Both the position numbers and the translations under genes were made by a program. The notes beneath the pieces are model-generated. The model saw only the letters and a program-made list of their open reading frames with translations. It was not told the origin of the DNA and did not search any database. DNA of 64,000 nt, from positions 682,001 to 746,000 of the forward strand of contig NZ_SDHZ01000002.1 of NCBI RefSeq assembly GCF_004118675.1. The letters run 5' to 3'. Each line of letters starts with the position of its first letter. Position 1 is the first letter of the stretch. This document shows positions 18,336 through 26,353 of this stretch, piece by piece. This stretch comes from Filimonas effusa (GTDB lineage Bacteria; Bacteroidota; Bacteroidia; Chitinophagales; Chitinophagaceae).

Positions 18336-20093
18336 TTAAACTGCTTTCACAGCGAATTTGTTTTTACGGCGCCATTGCAATACGAGGCCAAACAGTAATA
18401 CCAGCAGAACAGGAATGACGATATTAATGAACTGCCACAGACCGCGTTGTTCTGTTACCTTTTGTTTATCGAGCAGGCGTAGGGTGATGTCTTTGTTTCT
18501 GCTTTCAAAGATACCACTGGTACTAACGAGATAATCAACACTGTTGAGAAAAAATTCCCTGTTGGCAAAACGATAGTTTTCGAAAGGCAGCATCCCCATA
18601 GGCAGAGGCCCCGTGGTAGTGCTTACGGCATTGGTAGCGATATCGGCATCGGAGATCACTATTTGTTTGGTGGGTGTTACGGAAGCCTGTGCAAATGGTT
18701 TTCCCAGCGCACGGGCAACAGAATCTTTTACCGCCGGCACCAGCCTGTTGGCAAAGAGGGAGGTGAATTCACCTTCGAGCAATACTGCTACCGGGATATG
18801 ACTTTTATTGAAGGAGCGGAAGTCATCTTCTGTTCTCACACTATTAAGACTTACCAAAGCCGGAGAGCTGAGCGTACGGCTGTTTGAATCGGACGCCAGC
18901 AGAACGGTTTTACGCACACCCGGCGACTGAACGGTATCGATACTCGAGGGGAATACCGGTAATACCCTGTCGAGGTTCCTGGAGATAGGGTTGTTGTTGG
19001 CTACCGACAGGAAGGGATAATAAGGCCAGGGCTGGCGTTGCATCCTGGGACTGTTGTCGGGATTGTAACCAATGACCAATGGTATTTTGGAACAGTTGAG
19101 ATCCTGCAACAGGTCACTGTTGATACGTACGCCGTATTTGAAAAGCAGGTCGTCGATGTTGAGGTTTCTGTCGAATGCCACGAAATCGGCCTGGCTGCGC
19201 ATGAGGCTATCCAGTTCTGCATAGAGTTTATCGATACACCAGATGATTTTCCCGCCGTGCATTACATACTGATCGAGTTTCAGTTTGTCTTCATCGGTGA
19301 AGGGGATAGTTGGTTTTACGATGAGTAAGGCGTTGATGTCTTCGGGCCTGGGATAACCTTGTTTAAGATCGAATACGCCGAGGCGGTATTCGTTACGCAG
19401 GTTTTCGCCGAGGTCGTTTACGCGGAGGTCTACGGGTTCGCCATTGCCTACGGCATAGGCGACGGTGGGAATATAGGTGCGGGTAAGCTTATCGATAGCA
19501 TCGGCAAACTTGAATTCGAGCAATGCTTCGGCTGCGTTGCGGGTAGCTTCTTTGTCTTCCTGCGGCACATCGGTAAGCACGTTATAGTTGCGGAACACTT
19601 TGCGGCTGCTGCGCAGGTCTACGGCATAGGGTTTCCTGTTCTTGTAGTACACCAGCGCCGAAGGCATGATCATCTGGCTGGTGGCTTTGGCGTCGTCGTT
19701 GGAAACAGTTTCACTTCTTTCAAATACTACACCCATACGTGCAAGACTATCGAAGAGCACCATTTTAGCTGTGTCGGAAAGACCTTCGCCGGGCTTTTCG
19801 AATTCCACTCTTACATTATTATTACTTACATCGCGGAACTCGGCAAGCAGGTCTTTTACGGCATTGCCCAGTTTACGGTAATCGGAAGGCAGTTCGCCGG
19901 TAAGGAAGACCTTAACTGTAACGGGAGTATCGAGCTGCAGCAGCAGTTTCTGTGTAGAAGCGCTAAGGCTGAAACGTTTTTCGGCAGTAAGATCTACACG
20001 GTGATGCCAGCCAACGGAGATAGCGCAGACTGTAAAGAACAAGGCCAGGATTATCATCCAACCCCAGCGGGAGCGTATGAGACCACGGATCAT
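18336..20093 (-). CDS. gldG: Gliding-motility ABC transporter auxiliary protein GldG
   Basis: 585 residues. An N-terminal membrane segment (about 12-30) leads into a large periplasmic region of the ABC-transporter auxiliary type: DLTAEKRFSLSASTQKLLLQLDTPVTVKVFLTG is the GldG opening, the central part has a glutamine-amidotransferase-like fold with LLIVKPTIPFTDEDKLKLDQY and GGKIIWCIDKLYAE, and a C-terminal membrane anchor (about 555-575) follows GLWQFINIV. With GldF and the ATPase GldA (not in the window) it forms an ABC transporter needed for gliding in Flavobacterium johnsoniae, though some gliding bacteria lack it. Its ATG overlaps the gldF stop (TAATG), so translation is coupled. Confidence 0.93.
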   Translation of the reverse strand: MIRGLIRSRWGWMIILALFFTVCAISVGWHHRVDLTAEKRFSLSASTQKLLLQLDTPVTVKVFLTGELPSDYRKLGNAVKDLLAEFRDVSNNNVRVEFEKPGEGLSDTAKMVLFDSLARMGVVFERSETVSNDDAKATSQMIMPSALVYYKNRKPYAVDLRSSRKVFRNYNVLTDVPQEDKEATRNAAEALLEFKFADAIDKLTRTYIPTVAYAVGNGEPVDLRVNDLGENLRNEYRLGVFDLKQGYPRPEDINALLIVKPTIPFTDEDKLKLDQYVMHGGKIIWCIDKLYAELDSLMRSQADFVAFDRNLNIDDLLFKYGVRINSDLLQDLNCSKIPLVIGYNPDNSPRMQRQPWPYYPFLSVANNNPISRNLDRVLPVFPSSIDTVQSPGVRKTVLLASDSNSRTLSSPALVSLNSVRTEDDFRSFNKSHIPVAVLLEGEFTSLFANRLVPAVKDSVARALGKPFAQASVTPTKQIVISDADIATNAVSTTTGPLPMGMLPFENYRFANREFFLNSVDYLVSTSGIFESRNKDITLRLLDKQKVTEQRGLWQFINIVIPVLLVLLFGLVLQWRRKNKFAVKAV

Positions 20094-20815
20094 TATCGCT
20101 TGGTTATATTTCGTTGCGTAATAAAGAGGAAGAAGTAAATGATGCCGGCAAAATACACCAGGTCGCGGGTATCGATAACGCCGCGGCTGATGCTGTTATA
20201 ATGGAAGTGAATGCCGAACATTTCGATATAGTAATCGGGCCCTGCACGAAACACCGGTAATTTACTGATAGCTTCAAAGCCGGTGTATAACAGGAAACAG
20301 ATAAAGGCTCCTGTAATAAACGCCACTACGGTATTGGGTGTAAAGCTGCTGGCGCAGATGCCTACAGAAGTGAATACGGCGCCCAGCAGGAAAAGGCCGA
20401 TATAACTGCCGATGGTGCTACCTACATCTATCCCTCCTATTGCGCTCAACTGTTGAATAGAGATCCCATAAATAACGGTAGGCAATAACGCCACCGCTAC
20501 AATGATGAGCGCTCCGAGGAATTTACCCCATACGAGCTGTGCGGGTGTGATGGGCCATGTTTTCAGCAGTTCGAATGTTCCTGCTTTGTATTCATCGGAC
20601 AGGCTGCGCATGGTAATGGTGGGCACCAGGAAAAGCAGGATCCAGGGACAAAGGTTGAAGAAGCCGCTGAGGGAGGCATAGCCAAAATCGAGCAGGCTGG
20701 TATCGGGGAACACGAACAGGAAAAGGCCGTTAAGCAGGAGGAAGATGGCTATAGCAATATAACCGGTTAAGTTATTAAAGAACTGCCGCCATTCTTTTTT
20801 ACAAATGATCCACAT
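20093..20815 (-). CDS. gldF: Gliding-motility ABC transporter permease GldF
   Basis: 240 residues with six membrane segments of the ABC-2 type. The start M-W-I-I-C-K-K-E-W-R-Q-F-F-N-N is typical of GldF, followed by the P-W-I-L-L-F-L-V-P-T-I-T-M-R-S-L-S-D-E signature of ABC-2 permeases near residue 58 and AGTFELLKTWPI near 78. It works with GldG and an ATPase encoded elsewhere. It is the first gene of the gldF-gldG-terC group. A -7-type motif ends only 4 bp before the ATG, which would give a very short or absent leader. Confidence 0.93.
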   Translation of the reverse strand: MWIICKKEWRQFFNNLTGYIAIAIFLLLNGLFLFVFPDTSLLDFGYASLSGFFNLCPWILLFLVPTITMRSLSDEYKAGTFELLKTWPITPAQLVWGKFLGALIIVAVALLPTVIYGISIQQLSAIGGIDVGSTIGSYIGLFLLGAVFTSVGICASSFTPNTVVAFITGAFICFLLYTGFEAISKLPVFRAGPDYYIEMFGIHFHYNSISRGVIDTRDLVYFAGIIYFFLFITQRNITKR

Positions 20816-20819
20816 AGCC

Positions 20820-20827
20820 CAAAGCTA
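20820..20827 (-). promoter_or_regulatory. Candidate -7 element (TAGCTTTG) directly upstream of gldF
   Basis: TAGCTTTG fits TANNTTTG exactly and ends 4 bp before the gldF ATG. If used, transcription would begin at or within a few bases of the start codon. No clear -33 TTTG is visible. Confidence 0.4.
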
Positions 20828-20974
20828 AGTTTTTTTAGGATGGATTGAGTTGAATAAGAAAGCAATACCCACGGCAGCTTTCAACCGCATTCCGCAGTTC
20901 ATAAGCCGCCCTGAAAATAAAGAGGCCGACCGCTATTATTTGGCCAGCCCCGGTTTTATTTTTTGTAAAGCCTG

Positions 20975-21325
20975 TTATACTGCAAAGCTTTCGCCGCAGG
21001 CGCAGCTCCGGGTAGCATTGGGGTTATTGAATGTAAACCCTTTGCCATTGAGGCCATCGGAGAAGTCGAGTTCGGTATTCACGAGGTACAGGAAGCTTTT
21101 AAGATCGGTCACCACTTTCAGTCCTTTATCTTCAAACACCTGGTCGCCAGGTTTCAACTGGTTATCGAAATCCATTTTATAGCTCAGGCCGGAGCAACCT
21201 CCTCCTACAACAGATACACGCAGAAAATAAGAAGGATCATCTCCATGCCCTGCCTCTTCTATCAGCTTTACCACCCTTTCTTTGGCTTTATCAGTTACTA
21301 TGATACTATTTTCTGTAGCAACCAT
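20975..21325 (-). CDS. iscA: IscA/ErpA (HesB) family iron-sulfur assembly protein
   Basis: 116 residues. The three conserved cysteines of the A-type carrier are present: one in G-G-G-C-S-G-L-S-Y near residue 45 and two in the C-terminal S-C-A-C-G-E-S-F. The stretch L-R-V-S-V-V-G-G-G-C and G-F-T-F-N-N-P-N-A are standard. A-type carriers pass Fe-S clusters or iron from the scaffold to target enzymes in the cytoplasm. It begins 5 bp after iscS, so the pair is one operon. Whether it works as IscA or ErpA cannot be told from sequence alone. Confidence 0.93.
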   Translation of the reverse strand: MVATENSIIVTDKAKERVVKLIEEAGHGDDPSYFLRVSVVGGGCSGLSYKMDFDNQLKPGDQVFEDKGLKVVTDLKSFLYLVNTELDFSDGLNGKGFTFNNPNATRSCACGESFAV

Positions 21326-21330
21326 GATTT

Positions 21331-22542
21331 CTATTTTAAGTTAATGTATTCGGTTTTACTGTTTTTGAACATTTCCCAGCGGGGGCTCAGTTGCCTGAGC
21401 TCATTCACCACCTGGGTCACCTGTTCTACCACATAGTTTATTTCTTCTTCGGTTGTGAACCTTCCTATTGCAAAACGCAGCGAACTATGTGCCAGATCGT
21501 CGTTCACGCCCAGCGCCTTCAGCACATAACTGGGTTCCAGCGAAGCGGAGGTACAGGCCGAACCGGAAGAAACGGCAATATTTTTATTGATGCCCATGAG
21601 CAGGCCATCGCCTTCGGTATAATTAAACGAGATGTTGGCTGTGTGTGGCAAACGTTGTGTAACACTGCCATTGAGCTGCGTTTCTTCTATAGCCAGCAAA
21701 GCAGTTTCCAGTTTATCGCGGAGGGCTTTGTTCTTTTTACTTTCGGCATCCATTTCGAGGCGGCAGATCTCACATGCCTGCCCCAAACCTACAATACCGG
21801 GAACATTTAAAGTACCGCTGCGCATACCGCGTTCATGGCCGCCGCCGTCGATTTGGGCGGTTAGTTTTACCCGGGGATTTTTCCTGCGCACGAATAAGGC
21901 GCCTACGCCTTTGGGACCATATATTTTATGACCACTGAAGGCCAGGATATCGATACCATCGTCGTTCACGTTCACGCGGATCTTACCTACGGCCTGCGTG
22001 GCATCGGTAAAGAAGAGCACACCGTGTTTTCTGGCGATGGCGCTTATTTCGGAGATGGGCTGAACCACACCGGTTTCGTTGTTCGCATACATCACAGCAA
22101 CCAGGATAGTAGAAGGTTTTATAGCTGCCTCCAGTTGTTCAAGGTCAATGAAGCCTTCTGGCGAAACGGGCAGGTAAGTGATCTCCGCACCCAGTTTTTC
22201 GAGGTGGCGGCAGGTATCGAGCACTGCCTTATGTTCTGTAGCTACGGTGACGATGTGATTGCCTTTGCCGGCATACATTTCGAACACGCCTTTGATGGCG
22301 AGGTTCACGGCTTCTGTAGCGCCCGATGTAAAAATGATCTCTTTGGATTCGGAGCCCAGCAGTTTTGCAATTTGTTCGCGGGCATATTCCACTGCTTCTT
22401 CCGCCTCCCACCCGAAGGGATGCTGGCGACTGGCGGCGTTGCCAAAATGTACTGTAAAATAGGGCATCATAGCTTCCAACACCCTGGGGTCCATGGGTGT
22501 TGTCGCATTATGATCCAGATATACGGGTACTTTCAGCATCAT
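21331..22542 (-). CDS. iscS: Cysteine desulfurase (IscS/NifS family)
   Basis: 403 residues from the tandem ATGATG at 22537-22542. A longer reading frame to 22758 would overlap the divergent epimerase gene and lacks family similarity. Seen: VYLDHNATTPMDPRV at the start, FTSGATEAVNLAIKG, A-V-M-Y-A-N-N-E-T-G, the PLP lysine in F-S-G-H-K-I-Y-G-P-K-G, and the catalytic cysteine loop S-S-G-S-A-C-T-S-A-S-L-E-P-S-Y-V-L. It removes sulfur from L-cysteine for Fe-S clusters and tRNA thiolation. The loop length is that of class I (IscS) enzymes. It is followed at once by iscA; no scaffold gene (iscU) lies beside it. Confidence 0.95.
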   Translation of the reverse strand: MMLKVPVYLDHNATTPMDPRVLEAMMPYFTVHFGNAASRQHPFGWEAEEAVEYAREQIAKLLGSESKEIIFTSGATEAVNLAIKGVFEMYAGKGNHIVTVATEHKAVLDTCRHLEKLGAEITYLPVSPEGFIDLEQLEAAIKPSTILVAVMYANNETGVVQPISEISAIARKHGVLFFTDATQAVGKIRVNVNDDGIDILAFSGHKIYGPKGVGALFVRRKNPRVKLTAQIDGGGHERGMRSGTLNVPGIVGLGQACEICRLEMDAESKKNKALRDKLETALLAIEETQLNGSVTQRLPHTANISFNYTEGDGLLMGINKNIAVSSGSACTSASLEPSYVLKALGVNDDLAHSSLRFAIGRFTTEEEINYVVEQVTQVVNELRQLSPRWEMFKNSKTEYINLK

Positions 22543-22572
22543 CTCCAGTCCAAACTTTAAAATAGTATACAA

Positions 22573-22580
22573 CAAAAATA
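22573..22580 (-). promoter_or_regulatory. Candidate -7 element (TATTTTTG) for iscS-iscA
   Basis: On the minus strand TATTTTTG matches TANNTTTG, 30 bp before the chosen iscS start. This supports the shorter start at 22542, because the longer frame would begin upstream of the promoter. Confidence 0.5.
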
Positions 22581-22620
22581 AGGCAAACATGCCTACATTA
22601 GGTGTTAAAACGATTGTTCC

Positions 22621-23034
22621 ATGCAAACACTTGAACATATTGGAATTGCTGTAAAAAGCCTGCAAACCGCTATCCCGCTTTACAAAACACTGCTTAACAC
22701 TACCTGCTACAAGACAGAGACGGTAGAAAGCGAAAAAGTAAATACCGCCTTTTTTCAAACAGGCGAAGCCAAGGTGGAACTGTTAGAGAGCACTGACCCT
22801 GAAGGTGTTATAGCCCGTTATATTGAAAAGCGGGGAGAAGGATTACATCATATCGCTTTTGAAGTAGCCGATATTCATGCTGAAATGAAACGGTTGGAAG
22901 ATGCCGGGTTGCGGTTGTTGAATCCTGTACCCAAAAGAGGGGCAGATAATAAGCTGGTTTGTTTTATACATCCTGCCAGCACCGGCGGGGTATTGATGGA
23001 AATATGCCAGACCGTGCCCGAAAACCTCCCTTAA
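22621..23034 (+). CDS. mce: Methylmalonyl-CoA epimerase
   Basis: 137 residues, two beta-alpha-beta-beta-beta glyoxalase-fold modules. The metal-binding pattern is present: H-I-G-I-A-V at the start (His6), E-G-L-H-H-I-A-F-E in the middle, and the late glutamate of V-L-M-E-I-C-Q. The L-L-E-S-T-D-P-E-G-V-I-A-R-Y segment is typical of Mce. It interconverts (S)- and (R)-methylmalonyl-CoA, linking propionyl-CoA carboxylation or succinate-to-propionate flow to the B12 mutase. It is divergent from iscS across 78 bp. The B12-binding mutase subunit at 7698 is the only related gene in the window. Confidence 0.95.
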   Translation: MQTLEHIGIAVKSLQTAIPLYKTLLNTTCYKTETVESEKVNTAFFQTGEAKVELLESTDPEGVIARYIEKRGEGLHHIAFEVADIHAEMKRLEDAGLRLLNPVPKRGADNKLVCFIHPASTGGVLMEICQTVPENLP

Positions 23035-23136
23035 TACTTTGTTTAATAACAACTTATTACAATAACACCACGTTAAAGGTTTGATTTACAGCCAGTAGGG
23101 AATAAAGGTTGCTTACACAATGGTAAAGCAACAGCT

Positions 23137-23775
23137 ATGAAAAAGATAAAAGCACTTATCATATTGCCTGTCATGGCATTAGCGCTGCTGGCACAGGGAT
23201 GTGGCAGCAGTTCGCGGATCACCACCAGCTGGAAGGATACGGAAGCCAGCATGCCTGCCTTAAAAAAGGTATTGGTGCTGGGCTTATTCATGGACAAAGA
23301 CCGTGTGCTGCGACTGAAGACCGAACAGGAGCTGGCCGCCAGTTTAAAGGCATTGGGTTATGACGCCATTACCGCAGCCGAGGAATATGGACCAAAGTCG
23401 TTCCAGAACATGAAAGAAGAACAGGCGCTGCAAAAACTAAAATCCATTAATGTCGACGGCATTGTAACCGTTACGCTGCTGGATAAAAACAAAGAAAAGT
23501 ATTATGTTCCCGGTAATGTAAGTTATGCGCCCTATCCTATTATGCGCCGTGGTTTCTGGGGTTATTATTCTTATTACTATCCACGCGTGTATGATCCGGG
23601 GTATTACCAAACCAGCACGACCTATTTTTTTGAAACAAGTTTGTATACGGTAAACGGTAACAGGTTACTGTATTCTGCGCAATCGGAAGCGTTTGATCCC
23701 TCCTCGGTAAGTTCACTGGCTAATGATTATGCGGTGGCTATTGTGAAGGATATGAGGAAACAGCGGGTGATTTAG
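23137..23775 (+). CDS. Uncharacterised lipoprotein with Tyr-rich segment
   Basis: 212 residues. The signal peptide ends L-L-A-Q-G-C (Cys22), followed by G-S-S-S-R-I-T-T-S-W-K-D. An alpha-beta region follows (K-K-V-L-V-L-G-L-F-M-D near 47, I-N-V-D-G-I-V-T-V-T-L near 108), with a repeated pattern suggesting a small Rossmann-like or TolB-N-like domain. Then comes a striking Tyr/Pro/Gly-rich stretch (about 128-165) in which nearly a third of residues are tyrosine. The S-W-K-D opening and the late L-A-N-D-Y-A-V-A-I-V-K-D-M recur in uncharacterised lipoproteins of this phylum. No function assigned; it is monocistronic. Confidence 0.8.
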   Translation: MKKIKALIILPVMALALLAQGCGSSSRITTSWKDTEASMPALKKVLVLGLFMDKDRVLRLKTEQELAASLKALGYDAITAAEEYGPKSFQNMKEEQALQKLKSINVDGIVTVTLLDKNKEKYYVPGNVSYAPYPIMRRGFWGYYSYYYPRVYDPGYYQTSTTYFFETSLYTVNGNRLLYSAQSEAFDPSSVSSLANDYAVAIVKDMRKQRVI

Positions 23776-23794
23776 GGCGTCAGGGCCCCGTGGC

Positions 23795-23902
23795 TTTTGC
23801 TAAAAAAAGAGGGGGTTTGGCCGGGTATCGCTTAAAGCTTCCTAAAAGCTTCTTTAAAGCTTCTCAGGAGCTTCTTTAAGAAACAGCTTTTTTTTAGCAA
23901 AA
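23795..23902. repeat. Inverted repeat enclosing four AGCTTC copies, between convergent genes
   Basis: A 14-bp perfect inverted repeat, TTTTGCTAAAAAAA (23795-23808) and its complement (23889-23902), flanks a segment with four AGCTTC copies spaced 12-16 bp apart (about 23835-23876); several are part of the palindrome AAGCTT. It lies between the convergent lipoprotein and rnc genes. The A- and T-runs at the stem could act as a terminator in both directions, but the large inner loop is not typical of one. Confidence 0.6.
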
Positions 23903-23967
23903 TGCGTTGCCCGGCATTCATTTGCTAAAGATCTTGTCAGAGCATTCGCTGTTACTTTAAAGCTGTT

Positions 23968-24672
23968 TTATAGTTTCAGTCTTTCTATGGCCTGCTGTGC
24001 GGCGATCTGGCTGGCGTCTTTTTTATTGAAGCCTTTGCCCTGGGCAATGGTTTCGCCGTCGAGTACAGCGCCGATGGTGAAGACGCGGCGGCCGTTTTCC
24101 ATTTTTTCTTCGAGGGTTTCGAACTCGAGGATCTTGCCGTTCTTGCTGGCCCAGCCGATGAGTTTGTTTTTGAGATTGATATCTATTTGTTCGAGATCGT
24201 CGACAAAGAGGTGGGGCAAAACGATATGGCGAAGTACCCAGGTTTGGGTGCGCTTATAGCCTTTATCGATGTAAACGGCGCCTACAACGGCTTCGAGGGT
24301 ATTACCGAAGATCTGGCTTGCTTTGAGGGAGCCATCGAACTTGTTGTAGATGGTGAGTTTTTTGAGGCCCATTTTGAGGGCGATATCGTTAAGCTGCTGG
24401 CGGTTCACCATTTTGCTTCTCATTTCGGTGAGGAAGCCTTCACCGCGATAAGGATACCGCTTGAATAAATAGTCGGCTATTACGGTACTAAGTACTGCAT
24501 CGCCAAGATATTCAAGACGCTCATTATTTTCTTCCGGTCCTTCTTTAACCGATCTATGGCTCAGCGCCGTCTGGTATAGTGAGATATTGCCGGGTTTTAT
24601 GCCCAGAACATTAGTCAGCTGCCTTTCAAACGTTGGTTGGCCTTTCTTAAAGATGTTTCTGAAAAATTGCAC
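23968..24672 (-). CDS. rnc: Ribonuclease III
   Basis: 234 residues. The RNase III signature N-E-R-L-E-Y-L-G-D-A-V-L carries the catalytic Glu and Asp near residue 53, and the second metal-binding pair appears in LEAVVGAVYIDKG near 130. A C-terminal double-stranded RNA-binding domain (about 165-234) ends in KGFNKKDASQIAAQQAIERL. It cuts double-stranded RNA in rRNA processing and mRNA turnover. It starts 4 bp after fabF, giving the order acpP-fabF-rnc; the link of rnc with fatty-acid genes is common in bacteria. Confidence 0.97.
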   Translation of the reverse strand: MQFFRNIFKKGQPTFERQLTNVLGIKPGNISLYQTALSHRSVKEGPEENNERLEYLGDAVLSTVIADYLFKRYPYRGEGFLTEMRSKMVNRQQLNDIALKMGLKKLTIYNKFDGSLKASQIFGNTLEAVVGAVYIDKGYKRTQTWVLRHIVLPHLFVDDLEQIDINLKNKLIGWASKNGKILEFETLEEKMENGRRVFTIGAVLDGETIAQGKGFNKKDASQIAAQQAIERLKL

Positions 24673-24676
24673 AGCC

Positions 24677-25954
24677 TCAATCTACATATTTTTTCACTAT
24701 CAGCGAAGCATTATGTCCACCAAATCCGAAAGTGTTGCTTAATGCTGCGTTGACGGTACGTTTCTGGGGTTTCCAGAATGTAAAGTTCAGGTTAGGATCG
24801 AGGTCGGGATCGTCGGTAAAGTGATTGATAGTAGGAGGAACGATATCATGCACTACGCTCATCACACAGGCGATAGCTTCGATAGCGCCGGCGGCGCCGA
24901 GCAGGTGGCCTGTCATAGATTTGGTAGAGCTGATATTGACGTTATAGGCATGTGCGCCAAAGACACTCTGGATGGCTTTTACTTCGGCGAAGTCACCTAA
25001 AGGAGTAGAGGTGCCATGAACGTTGATGTAGTCGATTTCGTGTGGTTGCATACCAGCGTCGTCGAGGGCTGCGAGCATTACATTTCTTGCTCCGAGGCCT
25101 TCGGGATGAGGTGCTGTTATGTGGTGTGCATCGGCAGCAGCGCCGCAGCCACCTATTTCGCAGTAGATGCGTGCACCTCTTGCGAGGGCGTGTTCAAGTT
25201 CTTCGAGCACGAGCATACCTGCGCCTTCGCCCATTACAAATCCGTCCCTGTCTTTATCGAAAGGGCGGGAAGCTGTTTTGGGGTCATCATTTCTTTCGCT
25301 GAGGGCCTTCATGGCGTTGAAGCCACCTACGCCGGCTTCGCTCACCACACTCTCACTGCCACCAGCGAGGATGATATCGGCTTTACCAAGGCGGATAAGG
25401 TTGAAGGCATCCATTACTGCGTGCGTAGAGGAAGCGCAGGCAGAAACGACTGCGTAGTTGGGACCTCTTAAGCCGTGGCGCATAGAGATCTGGCCTGCGG
25501 CGATATCGAGGATCATTTTGGGAATAAAGAAAGGGTTGAAACGGGGTGTTCCATCACCCTTTGCAAATTCGGTCACTTCATTCTGGAAGGTGATCAGGCC
25601 ACCGATGCCACTGGAGAAGATAACGCCAATGCGATCTGCATTCATGGTTGCTTTGTCGATGCCAGCATTAGCCATAGCCTCATCACTTACAGCCAGGGCT
25701 GTTTGTGTGAAACGGTCAATTTTCCGCGCTTCTTTTTTGTCGAGAAACTGGGTTGGTTCAAAATTTTTAAGCTCGCAGGCGAAACGGGTTTTGAATTTAC
25801 TGCAATCGAACTGCTGTATAAAATCCGCACCAGAGGTTCCGTTTAATAAGCCATTCCAGTATTCGTCGAGCGTATTTCCTATAGGTGTTAAAGCGCCAAG
25901 ACCGGTGACTACTACTCTTTTTAATTGAATATGCTGCATGTATGGTAAGCCCAT
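24677..25954 (-). CDS. fabF: 3-oxoacyl-[acyl-carrier-protein] synthase II
   Basis: 425 residues, or 420 from the in-frame ATG at 25939, where family similarity begins (LKRVVVTGLGALTPIGN). The Cys-His-His catalytic triad is seen in V-V-S-A-C-A-S-S-T-H-A, N-V-H-G-T-S-T-P-L-G-D and S-M-T-G-H-L-L-G-A-A-G, and the C-terminal N-T-F-G-F-G-G-H-N-A is typical. It condenses malonyl-ACP with acyl-ACP in fatty-acid elongation; the His-His rather than His-Asn pattern separates it from FabH. A stable hairpin lies between acpP and this gene, which could uncouple their expression. Confidence 0.97.
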   Translation of the reverse strand: MGLPYMQHIQLKRVVVTGLGALTPIGNTLDEYWNGLLNGTSGADFIQQFDCSKFKTRFACELKNFEPTQFLDKKEARKIDRFTQTALAVSDEAMANAGIDKATMNADRIGVIFSSGIGGLITFQNEVTEFAKGDGTPRFNPFFIPKMILDIAAGQISMRHGLRGPNYAVVSACASSTHAVMDAFNLIRLGKADIILAGGSESVVSEAGVGGFNAMKALSERNDDPKTASRPFDKDRDGFVMGEGAGMLVLEELEHALARGARIYCEIGGCGAAADAHHITAPHPEGLGARNVMLAALDDAGMQPHEIDYINVHGTSTPLGDFAEVKAIQSVFGAHAYNVNISSTKSMTGHLLGAAGAIEAIACVMSVVHDIVPPTINHFTDDPDLDPNLNFTFWKPQKRTVNAALSNTFGFGGHNASLIVKKYVD

Positions 25955-25965
25955 GTTTGAAGTGA

Positions 25966-26011
25966 TAATCCGCCCGCGGGAGCAAAAAAAGTGCTTCCGC
26001 CAGGCGGATTA
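25966..26011 (-). other. Intercistronic hairpin between acpP and fabF
   Basis: TAATCCGCC (25966-25974) pairs with GGCGGATTA (26003-26011). Inside, GCGGGAGC pairs with GCTTCCGC through one wobble, around an A-rich loop. The whole forms a roughly 17-bp interrupted stem starting about 30 bp after the acpP stop and ending 11 bp before the fabF start. No T-run follows on the transcribed strand, so it looks more like an mRNA-processing or stability element, or a REP-like palindrome, than a terminator. Confidence 0.7.
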
Positions 26012-26039
26012 ATAATATCGCATAGAACGGGGGGAGCCG

Positions 26040-26276
26040 TTACTTGGCATGCTCTTCCAGATAAGCCACTGCCTGACCAACGGTAGTAATAGTCTCGGCT
26101 TGTTCGTCAGGGATAGAGATGTTGAATTCTTTCTCGAACTCCATGATCAGCTCTACTGTGTCTAAAGAATCTGCGCCCAGATCGTTGGTGAAAGAAGCCT
26201 CATTGGTTACTTCAGCTTCGTCTACTCCTAATTTGTCAACAATGATCTTCTTTACTCTTGTTGCAATGTCTGACAT
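26040..26276 (-). CDS. acpP: Acyl carrier protein
   Basis: 78 residues, acidic. The phosphopantetheine attachment site is Ser37 in [12 protein letters not shown], followed by the recognition helix I-M-E-F-E-K-E-F. It carries the growing acyl chain in fatty-acid synthesis. It is the first gene of acpP-fabF-rnc, and a well-formed promoter lies 25 bp upstream. Much higher expression of acpP than of fabF would be expected, and the hairpin after it could help. Confidence 0.97.
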   Translation of the reverse strand: MSDIATRVKKIIVDKLGVDEAEVTNEASFTNDLGADSLDTVELIMEFEKEFNISIPDEQAETITTVGQAVAYLEEHAK

Positions 26277-26300
26277 TTTGAAAAAGTTTTGTTACAGGCG

Positions 26301-26329
26301 CAAAAATATAATTTTTGGCATTCCGGCAA
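26301..26329 (-). promoter_or_regulatory. Promoter of acpP (TTG-N18-TATTTTTG)
   Basis: On the minus strand TATTTTTG (26301-26308) is preceded at 18 bp by TTG (26327-26329), close to the Bacteroidota -33/-7 consensus. The leader before the ATG is about 20 nt and AT-rich, with no Shine-Dalgarno sequence. Confidence 0.65.
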
Positions 26330-26353
26330 TTATTTAGACCATTTTTGTTTTTA

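Noticed and set aside
22543-22758. N-terminal extension of iscS
   Set aside because: It overlaps the divergent epimerase gene and the iscS promoter-like box, and lacks similarity to desulfurases.
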